64,000 nt of DNA from Balneolaceae bacterium (GTDB lineage: Bacteria; Bacteroidota; Rhodothermia; Balneolales; Balneolaceae): the NCBI GenBank assembly GCA_007134695.1, contig SLKI01000008.1, positions 248,001 through 312,000 of the forward strand, read 5' to 3'. Of the stretch, positions 37,479 to 47,209 are shown piece by piece. A program made the position numbers and the translations under genes. The first letter of the stretch is position 1. The number at the start of each line of letters is the position of its first letter. The notes under the pieces are model-generated. The model did no database searches, was not told the origin of the DNA, and saw only the letters and a list, made by a program, of their open reading frames with translations.

Positions 37479-40400
37479 ATGAAGCTGGCAAAAAAACTAT
37501 CCATCCTGAGTATTCTCCTGCTTTTCAGCGTAACGGCTCTTGCGGAATATGCGATGGCTCAATTTTTTACATTCGGCAAGAATCGTGTACAGTACGAAGC
37601 TTTTGACTGGCGATATATCGAAACCGATCACTTCGATATCTACTATTATGATTCAAAAAATTATCATCTGGCCCAGTTTACAGCCGAAGTGGTTGAGTCA
37701 TCACTTAAACAGTATATGGAGGAGTTCAACCATACGCTGAGCGAAAGAATCCCCGTCATCATCTACGATTCTCACAGCGACTTCTCCCAGACCAACGTAG
37801 TTCCCCTGCCGATCGACGCCCAGGGCATTCTGGGTGTAACCGACAAGTTCAAAAACCGGATGACACAGCCCTTCATGGGCGACTATATGGCTTTCCGCCA
37901 TACTCTCCAGCACGAGTTACTGCACGCTGTGATCAATGATAAATACTACGGCGGCAGTGTACAGTCGATCATGAGGCACAATATCCAACTTCAGTTTCCT
38001 CTCTGGTTTGAAGAGGGACTTGCCGAATATCTGTCCCAGGGATGGGACACCCAGACCGACATGTATATGAGAGATGCGGTGATCAATAACTATCTGCCTC
38101 CCCTTCAAAACCTTGGAGGTATTTTCGCTTATCGAGGCGGGCAGTCTTTCTGGTATTTCATTGCCGAGGAGTATGGACGATCCAAAATCACCGAAATTCT
38201 TCAACGGGTTATGCTGACCCGTAATATTCAGCAGGCCCTTGTCCAGTCAACCGGACTCAGTCTTGAAGAACTGAGCAATCGCTGGAAAGACAGTCTTCAG
38301 AGAAGATATTTTCCAGAAGTTGCCGAAAGAGAGCAACTTCGAGATTTTTCCACCCGGATCAGTGAGCGCGGCCGGTTCGGCTCTTATAACACCAGCCCGA
38401 CTGTTTCTCCCCAGGGAGATCGAATCGCTTTCATTTCAAATCGTCGCGGTGTCTTTGATGTGATTATCGTTAATGCCATAACCGGCGAACTTGAACAGAC
38501 CGTGATACGAGGTGAAGAGAGTGCCATGTTCGAAGAATTGAACGTACTCAACCCCAACCTGTCCTGGTCGCCGGACGGCCGCAGACTTACCCTGGCCACC
38601 AAATCGGATGGCACGTACAATCTTGGTATTATTGAAATTGCCAGCGGTGATGTTCAGCTTGTAAGGTTCTCCAATATAGATGCTCTCAATTCGGTTGCCT
38701 GGTCTCCGGACGGGAGAAAAATTGCATTTGACGGTAATATCGGCGGATACCAGAGTATTTTTGTCTATGATCTGGAAAAGGAGGAGCTGACCAGTTTGAC
38801 CCGGGATGTATTTACCGACAAGCAGCCCGCCTGGGGCCCCGATTCCGAAACGATCTACTTTGTCTCAAACCGGGGTGACAAGCTTAGAGCGGGTCAGTAT
38901 CTCTCCGGTTACTCGATTCTGCAGCACGATTTTGTCTACGAAACCGACATTTACGCCATCCGACCCGGCTCCAACACGATTCAAAGAATCACCCACTCCC
39001 CGCAGTGGTCGAACACGCAGCCGGCAATAACACGGGATGGCAGAATGGTCTATATCTCCGACAGGAACGGGGTATCCAATATTTATGAATTTGATTTTGA
39101 AAATCAGCGATCTTACCCGCTGACAAACGTCAGAACCGGTATCAACCAGATCTCTATCTCGGACGATGGCAGCAGAATTGCGTACAACGGTTTGAGTGAA
39201 GGATTTCTGGATGTTTACCTGATGAGAAACCCGTTCGACAGGCGAATGAGCCAACCCCTGACACCCAACAGATGGGCAGAAAGAAGAGCCTCCGAGTCGA
39301 TATCCGACCGAATCCCGGCTGCGGGATATGCGATGGAGATGATCGCCAGAAGACAACAAGGCAACGTTGTCCGCCATTTTGACCCGGTTGAACCGGATCT
39401 CCCCGAAATAGCAGAGGTCACAGAAGAAGAGGAGCGTACAGACCGAGTCGATTTCCGCAACTATGTGTTTGGAGAGGAGGTAATCCGGGATACTGAGCTC
39501 ACCTTGCGAGACGATCCCCGGCAATTTGAGCCCGGCGGAAATATAACTGAAGATGGGTACTATCAGCCCAAAAATTACAGACTCTCCTTCTCTTCCGATA
39601 TCACCTATGCAGCCGGACAGATCGACACCTATTTTGGCGGCTCGGCTTTTGTTATGGTCAGTCTTAGTGATCTATTTGGTGATCACCGGATCGGACTGGG
39701 TTCCAACTTGCAGTTTGATCTCAGAGAGAGTGATTATGTAATCCAATACGGTTACTTCAAACAAAGAACCAACTTCGTCGCCAATATCTTTCATCAGTCC
39801 AGGAATTTCCAAACTTTTTTCGGAGAGTTGCTCCGGTACCGTACTTATGGTCTGGGCCTGGAATTTCAGTACCCATTCAATCGCTTTGAACGAATCGACT
39901 ACGGTGCCTCCTGGATCGGTATTTCACGGGACTTCAGCTCAGTACGGGGCGTCGGTGAAGCGGACAGAGTCAGTGATACATCGACATTTTTCTATCCACA
40001 AATCACCTATACGGCAGATTATTCCCGCTTTGGCCCGATGTCTTTAACACCGGTTGGCGGCAGCCGATATTCGCTTCGACTGGCAGGGAGTCCCTCATTT
40101 CTCAGGGATGCTCCGCAATTCGCAACACTCCTCGGTGATTACCGTCGGTATATTGATCTGGGTACCCGATACTCATTTGCGCTTCGCGGGACCGGAGCAG
40201 CATCGTTTGGCCCAGACTCACAAACCTTCTTTATGGGCGGAATGCTCGGCTGGATCAATCAGCGCTGGTCTGATAACGAAATTCCGCTGGAAAACCTCGC
40301 AGATATCTTCTTTACGCAACCGGCAACTCCCCTGAGAGGACATGAGTTTAATACTCTGTTTGGCGATCGATTTACTCTGCTTAACGCTGAATTCAGGTTC

Positions 40401-40823
40401 CCGCTGTTTGGAGCTGTCATACCGGGACCGCTGCCGATTCTCCCCTTCTATAACATAACCGGTGTTGCATTTCTCGATGCAGGGGCTGCATGGGGCATGG
40501 AAATCGAATATGCAGCCTTTACCGATGCTATGACCGGGGAACCGATCGTATACCACCGGAAACCGTCCGATCTGGAATTCAGGGTCGCTCAAAGAGAGGA
40601 AGTTTTCCTCAATCCCGAAACCGGTTTACCGCGTGAAGGACCCGCCAGAGAAGGTGATATTCGGGCACACTATCTCGACGGAGATATTTTGATTGGTGCC
40701 GGATTCGGACTCCGTACGATCCTGCTCGGACTGCCATTCAGATATGATATCGGATGGGCGTACGACAGAGACGGATTTCGGAGCAACCCGATTCATTATT
40801 TCTCTCTCGGAATCGACTTTTAA
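37479..40823 (+). CDS. Fused zinc metallopeptidase / beta-propeller / outer-membrane barrel protein (paralogue 1)
   Basis: The 1114-residue protein has a signal peptide (cleaved near Gln28) and a gluzincin-type peptidase domain with HELLH (145-149) and the glutamate of EEGLAEY (178-184). About six TolB/PD40-type propeller blades follow (300-560; each with a WSPDGR or SPQGDR turn), then a C-terminal barrel of about 380 residues ending in FSLGIDF. The barrel shows Omp85-like signatures (LNAEFRFPLF and VAFLDAGAAWG). It is thus a surface or periplasmic protease fused to its own outer-membrane anchor. A second copy of the same architecture is encoded at 50195. Substrate is unknown. Confidence 0.82.
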   Translation: MKLAKKLSILSILLLFSVTALAEYAMAQFFTFGKNRVQYEAFDWRYIETDHFDIYYYDSKNYHLAQFTAEVVESSLKQYMEEFNHTLSERIPVIIYDSHSDFSQTNVVPLPIDAQGILGVTDKFKNRMTQPFMGDYMAFRHTLQHELLHAVINDKYYGGSVQSIMRHNIQLQFPLWFEEGLAEYLSQGWDTQTDMYMRDAVINNYLPPLQNLGGIFAYRGGQSFWYFIAEEYGRSKITEILQRVMLTRNIQQALVQSTGLSLEELSNRWKDSLQRRYFPEVAEREQLRDFSTRISERGRFGSYNTSPTVSPQGDRIAFISNRRGVFDVIIVNAITGELEQTVIRGEESAMFEELNVLNPNLSWSPDGRRLTLATKSDGTYNLGIIEIASGDVQLVRFSNIDALNSVAWSPDGRKIAFDGNIGGYQSIFVYDLEKEELTSLTRDVFTDKQPAWGPDSETIYFVSNRGDKLRAGQYLSGYSILQHDFVYETDIYAIRPGSNTIQRITHSPQWSNTQPAITRDGRMVYISDRNGVSNIYEFDFENQRSYPLTNVRTGINQISISDDGSRIAYNGLSEGFLDVYLMRNPFDRRMSQPLTPNRWAERRASESISDRIPAAGYAMEMIARRQQGNVVRHFDPVEPDLPEIAEVTEEEERTDRVDFRNYVFGEEVIRDTELTLRDDPRQFEPGGNITEDGYYQPKNYRLSFSSDITYAAGQIDTYFGGSAFVMVSLSDLFGDHRIGLGSNLQFDLRESDYVIQYGYFKQRTNFVANIFHQSRNFQTFFGELLRYRTYGLGLEFQYPFNRFERIDYGASWIGISRDFSSVRGVGEADRVSDTSTFFYPQITYTADYSRFGPMSLTPVGGSRYSLRLAGSPSFLRDAPQFATLLGDYRRYIDLGTRYSFALRGTGAASFGPDSQTFFMGGMLGWINQRWSDNEIPLENLADIFFTQPATPLRGHEFNTLFGDRFTLLNAEFRFPLFGAVIPGPLPILPFYNITGVAFLDAGAAWGMEIEYAAFTDAMTGEPIVYHRKPSDLEFRVAQREEVFLNPETGLPREGPAREGDIRAHYLDGDILIGAGFGLRTILLGLPFRYDIGWAYDRDGFRSNPIHYFSLGIDF

Positions 40824-40916
40824 AGCGTCAAACTTGAAGGCCGAACGAACTGAGTAAAGAAGATCTTTGCAGGGAGTTGTACTTTTTCAACTGGGTTAAC
40901 TCCCGATTCTGTACCG

Positions 40917-41204
40917 CTACTTCTGCATCGACTTGTTCACAGACAGCTTGAACTCTTTGGAAACTTTCAGGGTCGGTACAAATTGCTCGGGAACGATCAC
41001 CTCCTCGTTGGTCTTCGGATTCCGGGCAACCCGCTGAGCTCTTTTAACCACTTTAAAGGTTCCGAAACCTCTCAATTCGATCGTTTCCCCCTTCTTCATA
41101 GCGTCAATCACAGTTTCCAGAAAACCTTTCACAACCGCCTCGGTTTCCACTTTTGTCAAACCTGTTGACGATGAAATAATATCTACAATGTCGGCTTTCG
41201 TCAT
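40917..41204 (-). CDS. HU/IHF-family nucleoid protein
   Basis: The 95-residue protein compacts and bends DNA. It has the family fold: helical N-terminus (TKADIVDIISSSTGLTKVE), the strand ELRGFGTFKVVKRAQRVARNP with the DNA-intercalating-arm signature, and a basic end. It is transcribed divergently from the AGCS gene. The gap has a CAAACTA sequence (41282-41288, TAGTTTG on its strand), a weak -7 candidate. Downstream a 7 bp inverted repeat (GGGAGTT/AACTCCC, 40872-40904) lies just past the stop, without a T-run. Confidence 0.95.
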   Translation of the reverse strand: MTKADIVDIISSSTGLTKVETEAVVKGFLETVIDAMKKGETIELRGFGTFKVVKRAQRVARNPKTNEEVIVPEQFVPTLKVSKEFKLSVNKSMQK

Positions 41205-41336
41205 AGCTCGATTCTTTTTGAATTGCTGTTGTTTGAACCGATTTCTGCTCTCGGTTTTGTTAACTGCCTGTGCTACAATAACAAACTACAAAGAAATTAG
41301 GTTCAGATCGGATCGAAAAAAAATCTGATTTTTTTA

Positions 41337-41344
41337 TACCTTCG
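41337..41344 (+). promoter_or_regulatory. Possible -7 element of the AGCS symporter gene (TACCTTCG)
   Basis: TACCTTCG lies 37 bp upstream of the symporter start. The identical octamer recurs at 48051, 74 bp upstream of the repeat-protein gene. Confidence 0.3.
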
Positions 41345-41380
41345 AAGCTGAATGAAATTACTGACAAACCCTCTTGTTAA

Positions 41381-43015
41381 ATGGATACCTTTGAACGCGT
41401 CATTGCATGGCTTGAAGATTTGATCTGGAATACTCCCGAAGCTCTTCCCGCCATGGTAGTCATTCTGCTGGCCTACGGAATCTTTATAACATTTCGACTT
41501 GGATTTATTCAAGTCACCCAGTTCAGGCACGGTTTAAAAGTTGTTACCGGTCATTATGACGATCCCGATGATGAAGGGGATATCAACCATTTTCAGGCGC
41601 TCAGTACCGCTCTCTCGGCAACAGTCGGGATTGGAAACATTGCGGGTGTAGCGCTCGCCATCCATTTTGGCGGCCCCGGGGCACTCTTCTGGATGTGGGT
41701 TACCGCAGTTTTCGGAATGGCGATCAAATATACCGAAGTAACACTTGCCCAGCACTACCGCAAAAAAAATCCGGACGGCACGGTATCCGGCGGCCCGATG
41801 TATTATATCGAAGAGGGACTTGGACCCAACTGGAAGTGGCTGGCCGTTGCTTTCTCAATTGCGGCGGCGATTTGCGCTTTTTTAACAGGCAACGCAGTAC
41901 AAGCCAACACGGTCGCTGACATGATGCAAAGCGATTTTGAAATCCCCAAAGCTATCACAGGCTTCATCACAGCAAGTCTGGTTGCGCTTGTTATTCTGGG
42001 TGGAATCAAGAGAATCGGTTATGTCACCGCCAGGCTGGTTCCCTTCATGGCTACAATATATGTATTGGCCGGATTGATCATACTGTTGATCCATTATGAT
42101 CAGGTGATTCCATCTCTTGTAACGATATTCACCTATGCCTTCAATCCACAGGCTGGAGTGCTCGGTGTAGGGTCCGGAGCGTTCATCTTCACACTTAGTT
42201 ATGGAGTTCAGCGTGGTATTTTCTCCAATGAAGCCGGACAAGGATCGGCACCGATCGCTCACTCTGCAGCCAAAACCGATCAGCCGGTCCGGGAAGGTGT
42301 TGTTGCACTTCTCGAACCCTTTATCGATACGCTGATCGTTTGCTCGATCACCGGTCTTGTCATTGTCTCGACGGGAGCCTGGGATATGCACCATACTGCA
42401 ACTGTCGATCCCGATTCCGGAACCGTCAGTTACGTAGTTGATGCACCACTTGAAGAGGATCCCAATATACTTCTATTTGAAAATGGAGTGCCGGTTAATG
42501 GCCAGATGCTGCGCTACAGCACCCCGGTTGATACGATGTATGCCGATAGAGATTTGACCACACCATTTACCGGCCGCATTACAGGACTGGACAACACAGC
42601 GACTGCCATAACAGAGGATGATCAAGTGCTGAGCAGGGTTTATGGCGGAGTGGTAGAAACCGGTGCTCCGCTCACTTCCCGAGCTTTTGACCTCGGGCTT
42701 GGGCCTCTCATCCCTGGCGGCGGGTATATCGTAACATTGGCCGTTCTCCTGTTTGCCATATCCACTTCTATCAGCTGGAGTTATTACGGCGATCGGGCAG
42801 CTCAATACCTGTTCGGTTTCAAGTCGATCTTCTGGTATCGAATTGCCTTTGTGGGGATGCACTTTTTCGGAGCTGTCGTAACCCTGACTACGATCTGGGC
42901 ATTTGGGGATGTAATGCTCGGGTTGATGGCTTTCTTTAATATCATCGCACTTTTTGCACTCTCAGGTGTTGCGCTGAAATTGACCCGCAAATACTTTGAG
43001 AATCCTGACGTCTGA
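41381..43015 (+). CDS. AGCS-family sodium:alanine/glycine symporter
   Basis: The protein imports alanine or glycine with Na+. The 544 residues carry about eleven hydrophobic helices and the family signatures SATVGIGNIAGVALAI (79-94) and NEAGQGSAPIAHSAAKTD (283-300). Between the helix ending near 335 and the next at 440 lies an extra hydrophilic stretch (about 338-428, Asp/Thr-rich), longer than in typical family members and probably extracytoplasmic. It is followed after 9 bp by upp, on the same strand. Confidence 0.93.
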   Translation: MDTFERVIAWLEDLIWNTPEALPAMVVILLAYGIFITFRLGFIQVTQFRHGLKVVTGHYDDPDDEGDINHFQALSTALSATVGIGNIAGVALAIHFGGPGALFWMWVTAVFGMAIKYTEVTLAQHYRKKNPDGTVSGGPMYYIEEGLGPNWKWLAVAFSIAAAICAFLTGNAVQANTVADMMQSDFEIPKAITGFITASLVALVILGGIKRIGYVTARLVPFMATIYVLAGLIILLIHYDQVIPSLVTIFTYAFNPQAGVLGVGSGAFIFTLSYGVQRGIFSNEAGQGSAPIAHSAAKTDQPVREGVVALLEPFIDTLIVCSITGLVIVSTGAWDMHHTATVDPDSGTVSYVVDAPLEEDPNILLFENGVPVNGQMLRYSTPVDTMYADRDLTTPFTGRITGLDNTATAITEDDQVLSRVYGGVVETGAPLTSRAFDLGLGPLIPGGGYIVTLAVLLFAISTSISWSYYGDRAAQYLFGFKSIFWYRIAFVGMHFFGAVVTLTTIWAFGDVMLGLMAFFNIIALFALSGVALKLTRKYFENPDV

Positions 43016-43024
43016 TCAGTGATT

Positions 43025-43669
43025 ATGAAGAATGAGGAGCAATTCCCCCAGGTAAACCTGATCGAGCACCCGCTTATTTCGGCTGATCTGAGTATTATTC
43101 GAGACAAGCGAACCGGCATAGCAGATTTCAGGAGTGCTATCTCGAGAGTTGCGACCCTGCTGGCCCATCACAGCCTGCGTGATCTGCCGCTGCGTCGTTC
43201 GGTGATAGAGACTCCCATGACCGAAACCGAAGGGTTTCAAATTGACACCGAAGTGGTCGTGGTGCCCATACTCAGAGCCGGGCTGAGCCTGGTGGATGCA
43301 ATCATCCGATTTGTTCCGGATGCTAAAGTCGGCCACATCGGGATTTACAGAGACGAAAAAACCCATCAGCCCGTTGACTATTATTCAAACCTGCCCGACG
43401 GAATTGATCAGGCAATGGTCCTGGTCGTGGATCCGATGCTGGCAACCGGTGGCAGCGCCGATGATGCAATCAGTTTTTTGAAACAGAAAGGTGCCCGCAA
43501 TATCAGGTTCATCAGCCTGATATCTGCGCCGGAAGGCCTGAAACGGGTAACGGGAAACCACCCGGAAGTTCCGATACTCACTGCGTCGATCGATGAAAAG
43601 CTGAATGATCATGCATTTATCGTACCCGGACTCGGAGACGCGGGAGACCGGTATTTTGGTACCGAATAG
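43025..43669 (+). CDS. upp: Uracil phosphoribosyltransferase
   Basis: Upp salvages uracil to UMP with PRPP. The 214-residue protein has the PRPP-binding loop VVDPMLATGGS (134-144) and the uracil-binding C-terminal region (GDAGDRYFGTE). ATG 43025 is preferred over the GTG at 43019 because it agrees with the family N-terminus. The last 14 bases overlap the presumed start of the LptC-like gene. Confidence 0.96.
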   Translation: MKNEEQFPQVNLIEHPLISADLSIIRDKRTGIADFRSAISRVATLLAHHSLRDLPLRRSVIETPMTETEGFQIDTEVVVVPILRAGLSLVDAIIRFVPDAKVGHIGIYRDEKTHQPVDYYSNLPDGIDQAMVLVVDPMLATGGSADDAISFLKQKGARNIRFISLISAPEGLKRVTGNHPEVPILTASIDEKLNDHAFIVPGLGDAGDRYFGTE

Positions 43670-44216
43670 CCCGGCTCTGTCCATTCTTATTCTCTTCCTG
43701 CTGCTATTTGCGGCAGCGTGCGGTGATCTCTCCGAATATGACAGTGAGCAGATTCGCACAGCCATGCACGACTCCCTCATCACTACGACTGAAAGCTGGG
43801 ATGTTGACATGACCCTTCTTGAAGCAGGCCAGCGCCGAATTACATTGCAGGGAAGCTATGCGCTTAACTTCAATGAGCCTGATCGAAAAGAGACTCGAAT
43901 TCGCGGGCCGGTCTATGTACAGATCTTTGATTCGACAGGCACACTTGAATCTGAAGCCTGGAGCCGCCGGGCAATCTACTATGCAAATGAACGTGAGTTT
44001 GAACTCTTCGACTCCGTGCGTGTGGAGACTGTGAGAAATCGGAAACTCTTTAGTGACTACCTTAAATGGTCGGAAAGAACCGACCGAATCACCTCAGACC
44101 GGCACGTCACAATAGTTACACCGGCCGACAGCCTCACTGGCAGCGGGTTTACAAGCAAAACGGACCTGACCGACTACGTCATTACCGAGATTCGAGGGAG
44201 GTTCATCGTTGATTGA
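43656..44216 (+). CDS. lptC: LptC-like LPS-export lipoprotein
   Basis: LptC helps hand lipopolysaccharide from the inner-membrane LptBFG transporter to the periplasmic LptA bridge. From the proposed TTG start at 43656 the product is 186 residues: a hydrophobic segment ending in a lipobox-like FAAAC, then a beta-rich jelly-roll domain (ITLQGSYALNF to the end, about 145 residues). The start is uncertain: no ATG gives a good leader, and an ATG at 43605 would add 17 hydrophilic residues. The LptC name rests on fold pattern and position directly before an LptA-like gene, overlapped by 8 bp. Confidence 0.72.
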   Translation: MVPNSPALSILILFLLLFAAACGDLSEYDSEQIRTAMHDSLITTTESWDVDMTLLEAGQRRITLQGSYALNFNEPDRKETRIRGPVYVQIFDSTGTLESEAWSRRAIYYANEREFELFDSVRVETVRNRKLFSDYLKWSERTDRITSDRHVTIVTPADSLTGSGFTSKTDLTDYVITEIRGRFIVD

Positions 44217-45663
44217 AACCCGAAAACTTTTATATACGCTATTACTGCTGTTCATCTCCCTCCACACCTTAGCCTTGCCCAATAAAATATATGCCCAGGA
44301 ACAGGTAACAATAGTCCAGGCCGACCGGGGAGAAGGCGGAATTATCGACGGTGAACCCATTCGAAGACTCCTGGGTAATGTAGAACTTCAATCCGACCGG
44401 ATGTATATGTACGCCGACAGTGCTTACCAGTTCGAGGAGAGAAATCTGATACAGGCGTTCAATATCCAGATTGAAACAGATACTGATATCATCTGGGCCG
44501 ACACGCTTTTTCACGATACCGAACGTGAATACAGCCGTTTCCGGGGGCGGGTGATCCTGCTTTCAGAACTTAACCTGCTCTTAAGTGAATCGGTCGACTA
44601 CGATCGAATACTCGATATGGCTCATTTCAACAGTCCGGTTCGTTTTGAAGATGAGGATGGAATTTTGCTGGCTGAAGGCGGTTATTACATACAGGATGCG
44701 GACGTCGCTTTTTTTACCGGCGATGTTCAGCTCGCCGATTCGACGCAATATCTGGAAGCTGACTCGCTCTTCATGAATCGTTCGGCACAATACTACCGCC
44801 TTCACAACCGGGTTTATGCATTTGATATGGAGGAGAATGTCACCTTTTCCGGCCATTATCTGGAGGCTGACTCCGCCGGAAATCGAACGCTGGCAAACGA
44901 CGCCTGGATGATGCAGATCAATGAGGCCGGCACCGACACCTCACATCTGAACGCTCAGCTGATCCACCTTACCGAGACCGACACTTCCGACTTTGTAGAT
45001 GCCTACAAAGAAGTGCGCATATGGTCCGAGTCTTTTTCAGCCGTAGCAGATACCTCCCATTACCGGAGCGATATCGAACAATTTCGACTCCTTTCCAATC
45101 CGGTCGTCTGGCAAAACCGGATACAGCTGACCGGTCCCTACATTGAAGCTCATCTGTCCGACGATCAGATCGAATTTCTCACCTCTTATCCCGATCCTTT
45201 TGCCGTACAGCAAGACAGTTTGACCGGACGACTCAACCAGATGAAAGGCGATACGCTCGAAGCTCACTTCAAAGAAGGTGAAATCGATCGAATTGTAGTA
45301 TTTGACAACAGTGAACTGATATTCCACCTTAAAGATGAGAACGATCAGCCAGATGGATTGATCGAACTGATCGCCCAGGGAGCCAGTATAATCACATTTC
45401 TCAATGGTGAGCTCGACAACTTCAAAGCTGAACAGAATATTGATGGCTCTCACCTGCCGGAAGATCCGGACTATATCGACCGTCGCCTGTCCGGATTTCG
45501 ATGGGATCCTGATATGAGGCCCGAACGCCCCGATATCCGACAACCGAGATTGCCACCTGTAACAGAAGAGAGGCCGTTTGAGCTCCCTGAACGCTTCTTG
45601 CGTTACATTTCGGATCACGACAATCTATCGGATTTTGAACATCTTCGGCTGATTCCTGAATAA
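44209..45663 (+). CDS. LptA/OstA-like LPS transport protein
   Basis: The protein starts with a signal peptide (residues 1-30, ...ALPNKIYAQ) and is otherwise a long beta-rich OstA/jelly-roll protein of 484 residues, over twice the length of E. coli LptA and typical of Bacteroidota OstA-like proteins. Repeated segments such as ADSAYQFEERNLIQAFNIQIE and YLEADSAGNRTLANDAWMM reflect the OstA repeats. The start is TTG at 44209, overlapping the upstream gene by 8 bp. It probably bridges LPS across the periplasm. LptD and the ABC genes are not nearby. Confidence 0.82.
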   Translation: MIETRKLLYTLLLLFISLHTLALPNKIYAQEQVTIVQADRGEGGIIDGEPIRRLLGNVELQSDRMYMYADSAYQFEERNLIQAFNIQIETDTDIIWADTLFHDTEREYSRFRGRVILLSELNLLLSESVDYDRILDMAHFNSPVRFEDEDGILLAEGGYYIQDADVAFFTGDVQLADSTQYLEADSLFMNRSAQYYRLHNRVYAFDMEENVTFSGHYLEADSAGNRTLANDAWMMQINEAGTDTSHLNAQLIHLTETDTSDFVDAYKEVRIWSESFSAVADTSHYRSDIEQFRLLSNPVVWQNRIQLTGPYIEAHLSDDQIEFLTSYPDPFAVQQDSLTGRLNQMKGDTLEAHFKEGEIDRIVVFDNSELIFHLKDENDQPDGLIELIAQGASIITFLNGELDNFKAEQNIDGSHLPEDPDYIDRRLSGFRWDPDMRPERPDIRQPRLPPVTEERPFELPERFLRYISDHDNLSDFEHLRLIPE

Positions 45664-45735
45664 TCCTGATTTCTGCCATTCATCTTACATATCGTTTCAA
45701 TAAAGCAATCAGAACCATTTACAGATTCTGATAAA

Positions 45736-45742
45736 TATCTTA
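45736..45742 (+). promoter_or_regulatory. Weak -7 candidate (TATCTTA) in the 231 bp gap before the GAF-PP2C gene
   Basis: The gap 45664-45894 is AT-rich in its first half and contains TATCTTA at 45736-45742, similar to the elements seen elsewhere, but 152 bp from the start codon. No terminator hairpin, repeat or small open reading frame was identified in it. A purine-rich GAAGAGGGG precedes the ATG and may be the ribosome binding site. Confidence 0.2.
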
Positions 45743-45894
45743 CAATTTAGTATGTTATAAATATGGCTGATGTAGCAGTGGATCAGATTTTTTCAACTTT
45801 ATTAGCATTCTGAACATCAGTTAAACTGTCCATGTTGGGGTAAACCGTACCTCCCGCACGGGGATATATTCGGATGAACTGAAGAGGGGTATTC

Positions 45895-47172
45895 ATGCAT
45901 AAGAGCAGAAACGTTTCGGCTGACGAGTCGGCTAGCGAATATATTGAGCAGCTTGAAAAGCTGGTTGAAGCATCCAAGATCGTACACTCCACACTCGACC
46001 TGGATGAACTTCTGGAATTGATTCTCGACACAGCCCTTCAGGGAGTCAATGGAGATCGCGGTACAATCTATCTGATCGACAGAGAGAAAAATCGCCTCTG
46101 GTCCAAAGTATTAAAAGGAGAAGAGGAAGTAGTCATTGAGCTACCTGTCGGTGAAGGTATCGCAGGCCATGTAGCTGAAACGGGTGAGACTCTCAATATC
46201 GCTGATGCCTCCAAAGACAAGAGATTTAACCCCGATTTTGACAAGAAAACCGGATATAAGACCCGTACGATTCTATGTATGCCGCTGAGAAATCGAGACG
46301 GTAAAATGATCGGTGTGTTTCAGCTCCTCAACAAAAAGAAGGGTACATTCACTTCTCAGGACGAATCATTTATTGAGGACCTCTCCATTCATGCTGCATC
46401 TGCTATCGAAAATGCACGACTGTATGAACAAGAGAGGCAAAAGATTGCGATGGAGAAAGAGATGAGTGCTGCCTGGGAAGTGCAGAAACTTCTTTTCCCG
46501 GAGAAGACACCACAACGAGACAATTACAAAATTGCCGCTCTGAACATTCCGGCCAGGCAAACTTCGGGGGACCTCTACGACTTTGTTGAGCTTGACGGCG
46601 GACGAGTGGTTACTGCACTTGGCGATGTATCCGGAAAAGGGCTTCCGGCCTCCATTTTAATGGCCAATCTGCAATCTGTTATGCGGGACCTGCCCTATCA
46701 CAACGCATCTCCATCCTACTGCGTAAGCCGCTTTAACAACATCATCCATCGATCCAGCAGCTCCGGTAAGTTTATCACCCTGTTCTTTGGGGTTCTCGAT
46801 CCTGAAAAAAACAGTTATTCATACTCCAATGCGGGCCATGAACACCCTTACCTGTTTCGCGACGACCGCACCGATCGGCTCTCAAGCGGCGGACTGCCGC
46901 TGGGAGTCATGCCGGAGAGTCCGTATGACGAAGATGAAGTCAGCCTGAACCCGGGAGATACACTCCTATTGTTCACCGACGGAATTTCTGATGCGATCAA
47001 TAAAAACGATGAAAACTATTCAGAGAAAAGACTGGTCGAACGGGTATCGGAGCTGAAAGACCAGGAGCCAAAGCAGATTATCGACCAGGTCCTTGAAGAA
47101 GTACAAAATTTTATTGGTGAAGCACCCCAATTTGACGACCTGACGATGATGATTATTCAAAGAAACCGGTAA
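45895..47172 (+). CDS. GAF domain-PP2C (SpoIIE/RsbU-type) phosphatase
   Basis: The 425-residue cytosolic protein has a coiled-coil-like lead (15-30), a GAF sensor domain (30-175) and a PP2C/SpoIIE domain (190-425). Metal-binding aspartates appear in SGDLYDF (Asp226), GDVSGKG (Asp244), LLFTDGISDA and the terminal FDDLTMMII. Such proteins dephosphorylate a STAS antagonist in partner-switching control of sigma factors. A STAS gene follows 37 bp downstream and an ECF sigma factor gene after that. No RsbW-type kinase is visible in the window. The GAF ligand is unknown. Confidence 0.92.
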   Translation: MHKSRNVSADESASEYIEQLEKLVEASKIVHSTLDLDELLELILDTALQGVNGDRGTIYLIDREKNRLWSKVLKGEEEVVIELPVGEGIAGHVAETGETLNIADASKDKRFNPDFDKKTGYKTRTILCMPLRNRDGKMIGVFQLLNKKKGTFTSQDESFIEDLSIHAASAIENARLYEQERQKIAMEKEMSAAWEVQKLLFPEKTPQRDNYKIAALNIPARQTSGDLYDFVELDGGRVVTALGDVSGKGLPASILMANLQSVMRDLPYHNASPSYCVSRFNNIIHRSSSSGKFITLFFGVLDPEKNSYSYSNAGHEHPYLFRDDRTDRLSSGGLPLGVMPESPYDEDEVSLNPGDTLLLFTDGISDAINKNDENYSEKRLVERVSELKDQEPKQIIDQVLEEVQNFIGEAPQFDDLTMMIIQRNR

Positions 47173-47209
47173 TTATGTTACTTGATATTGAATTTTGGTT
47201 AGAGTCGTC

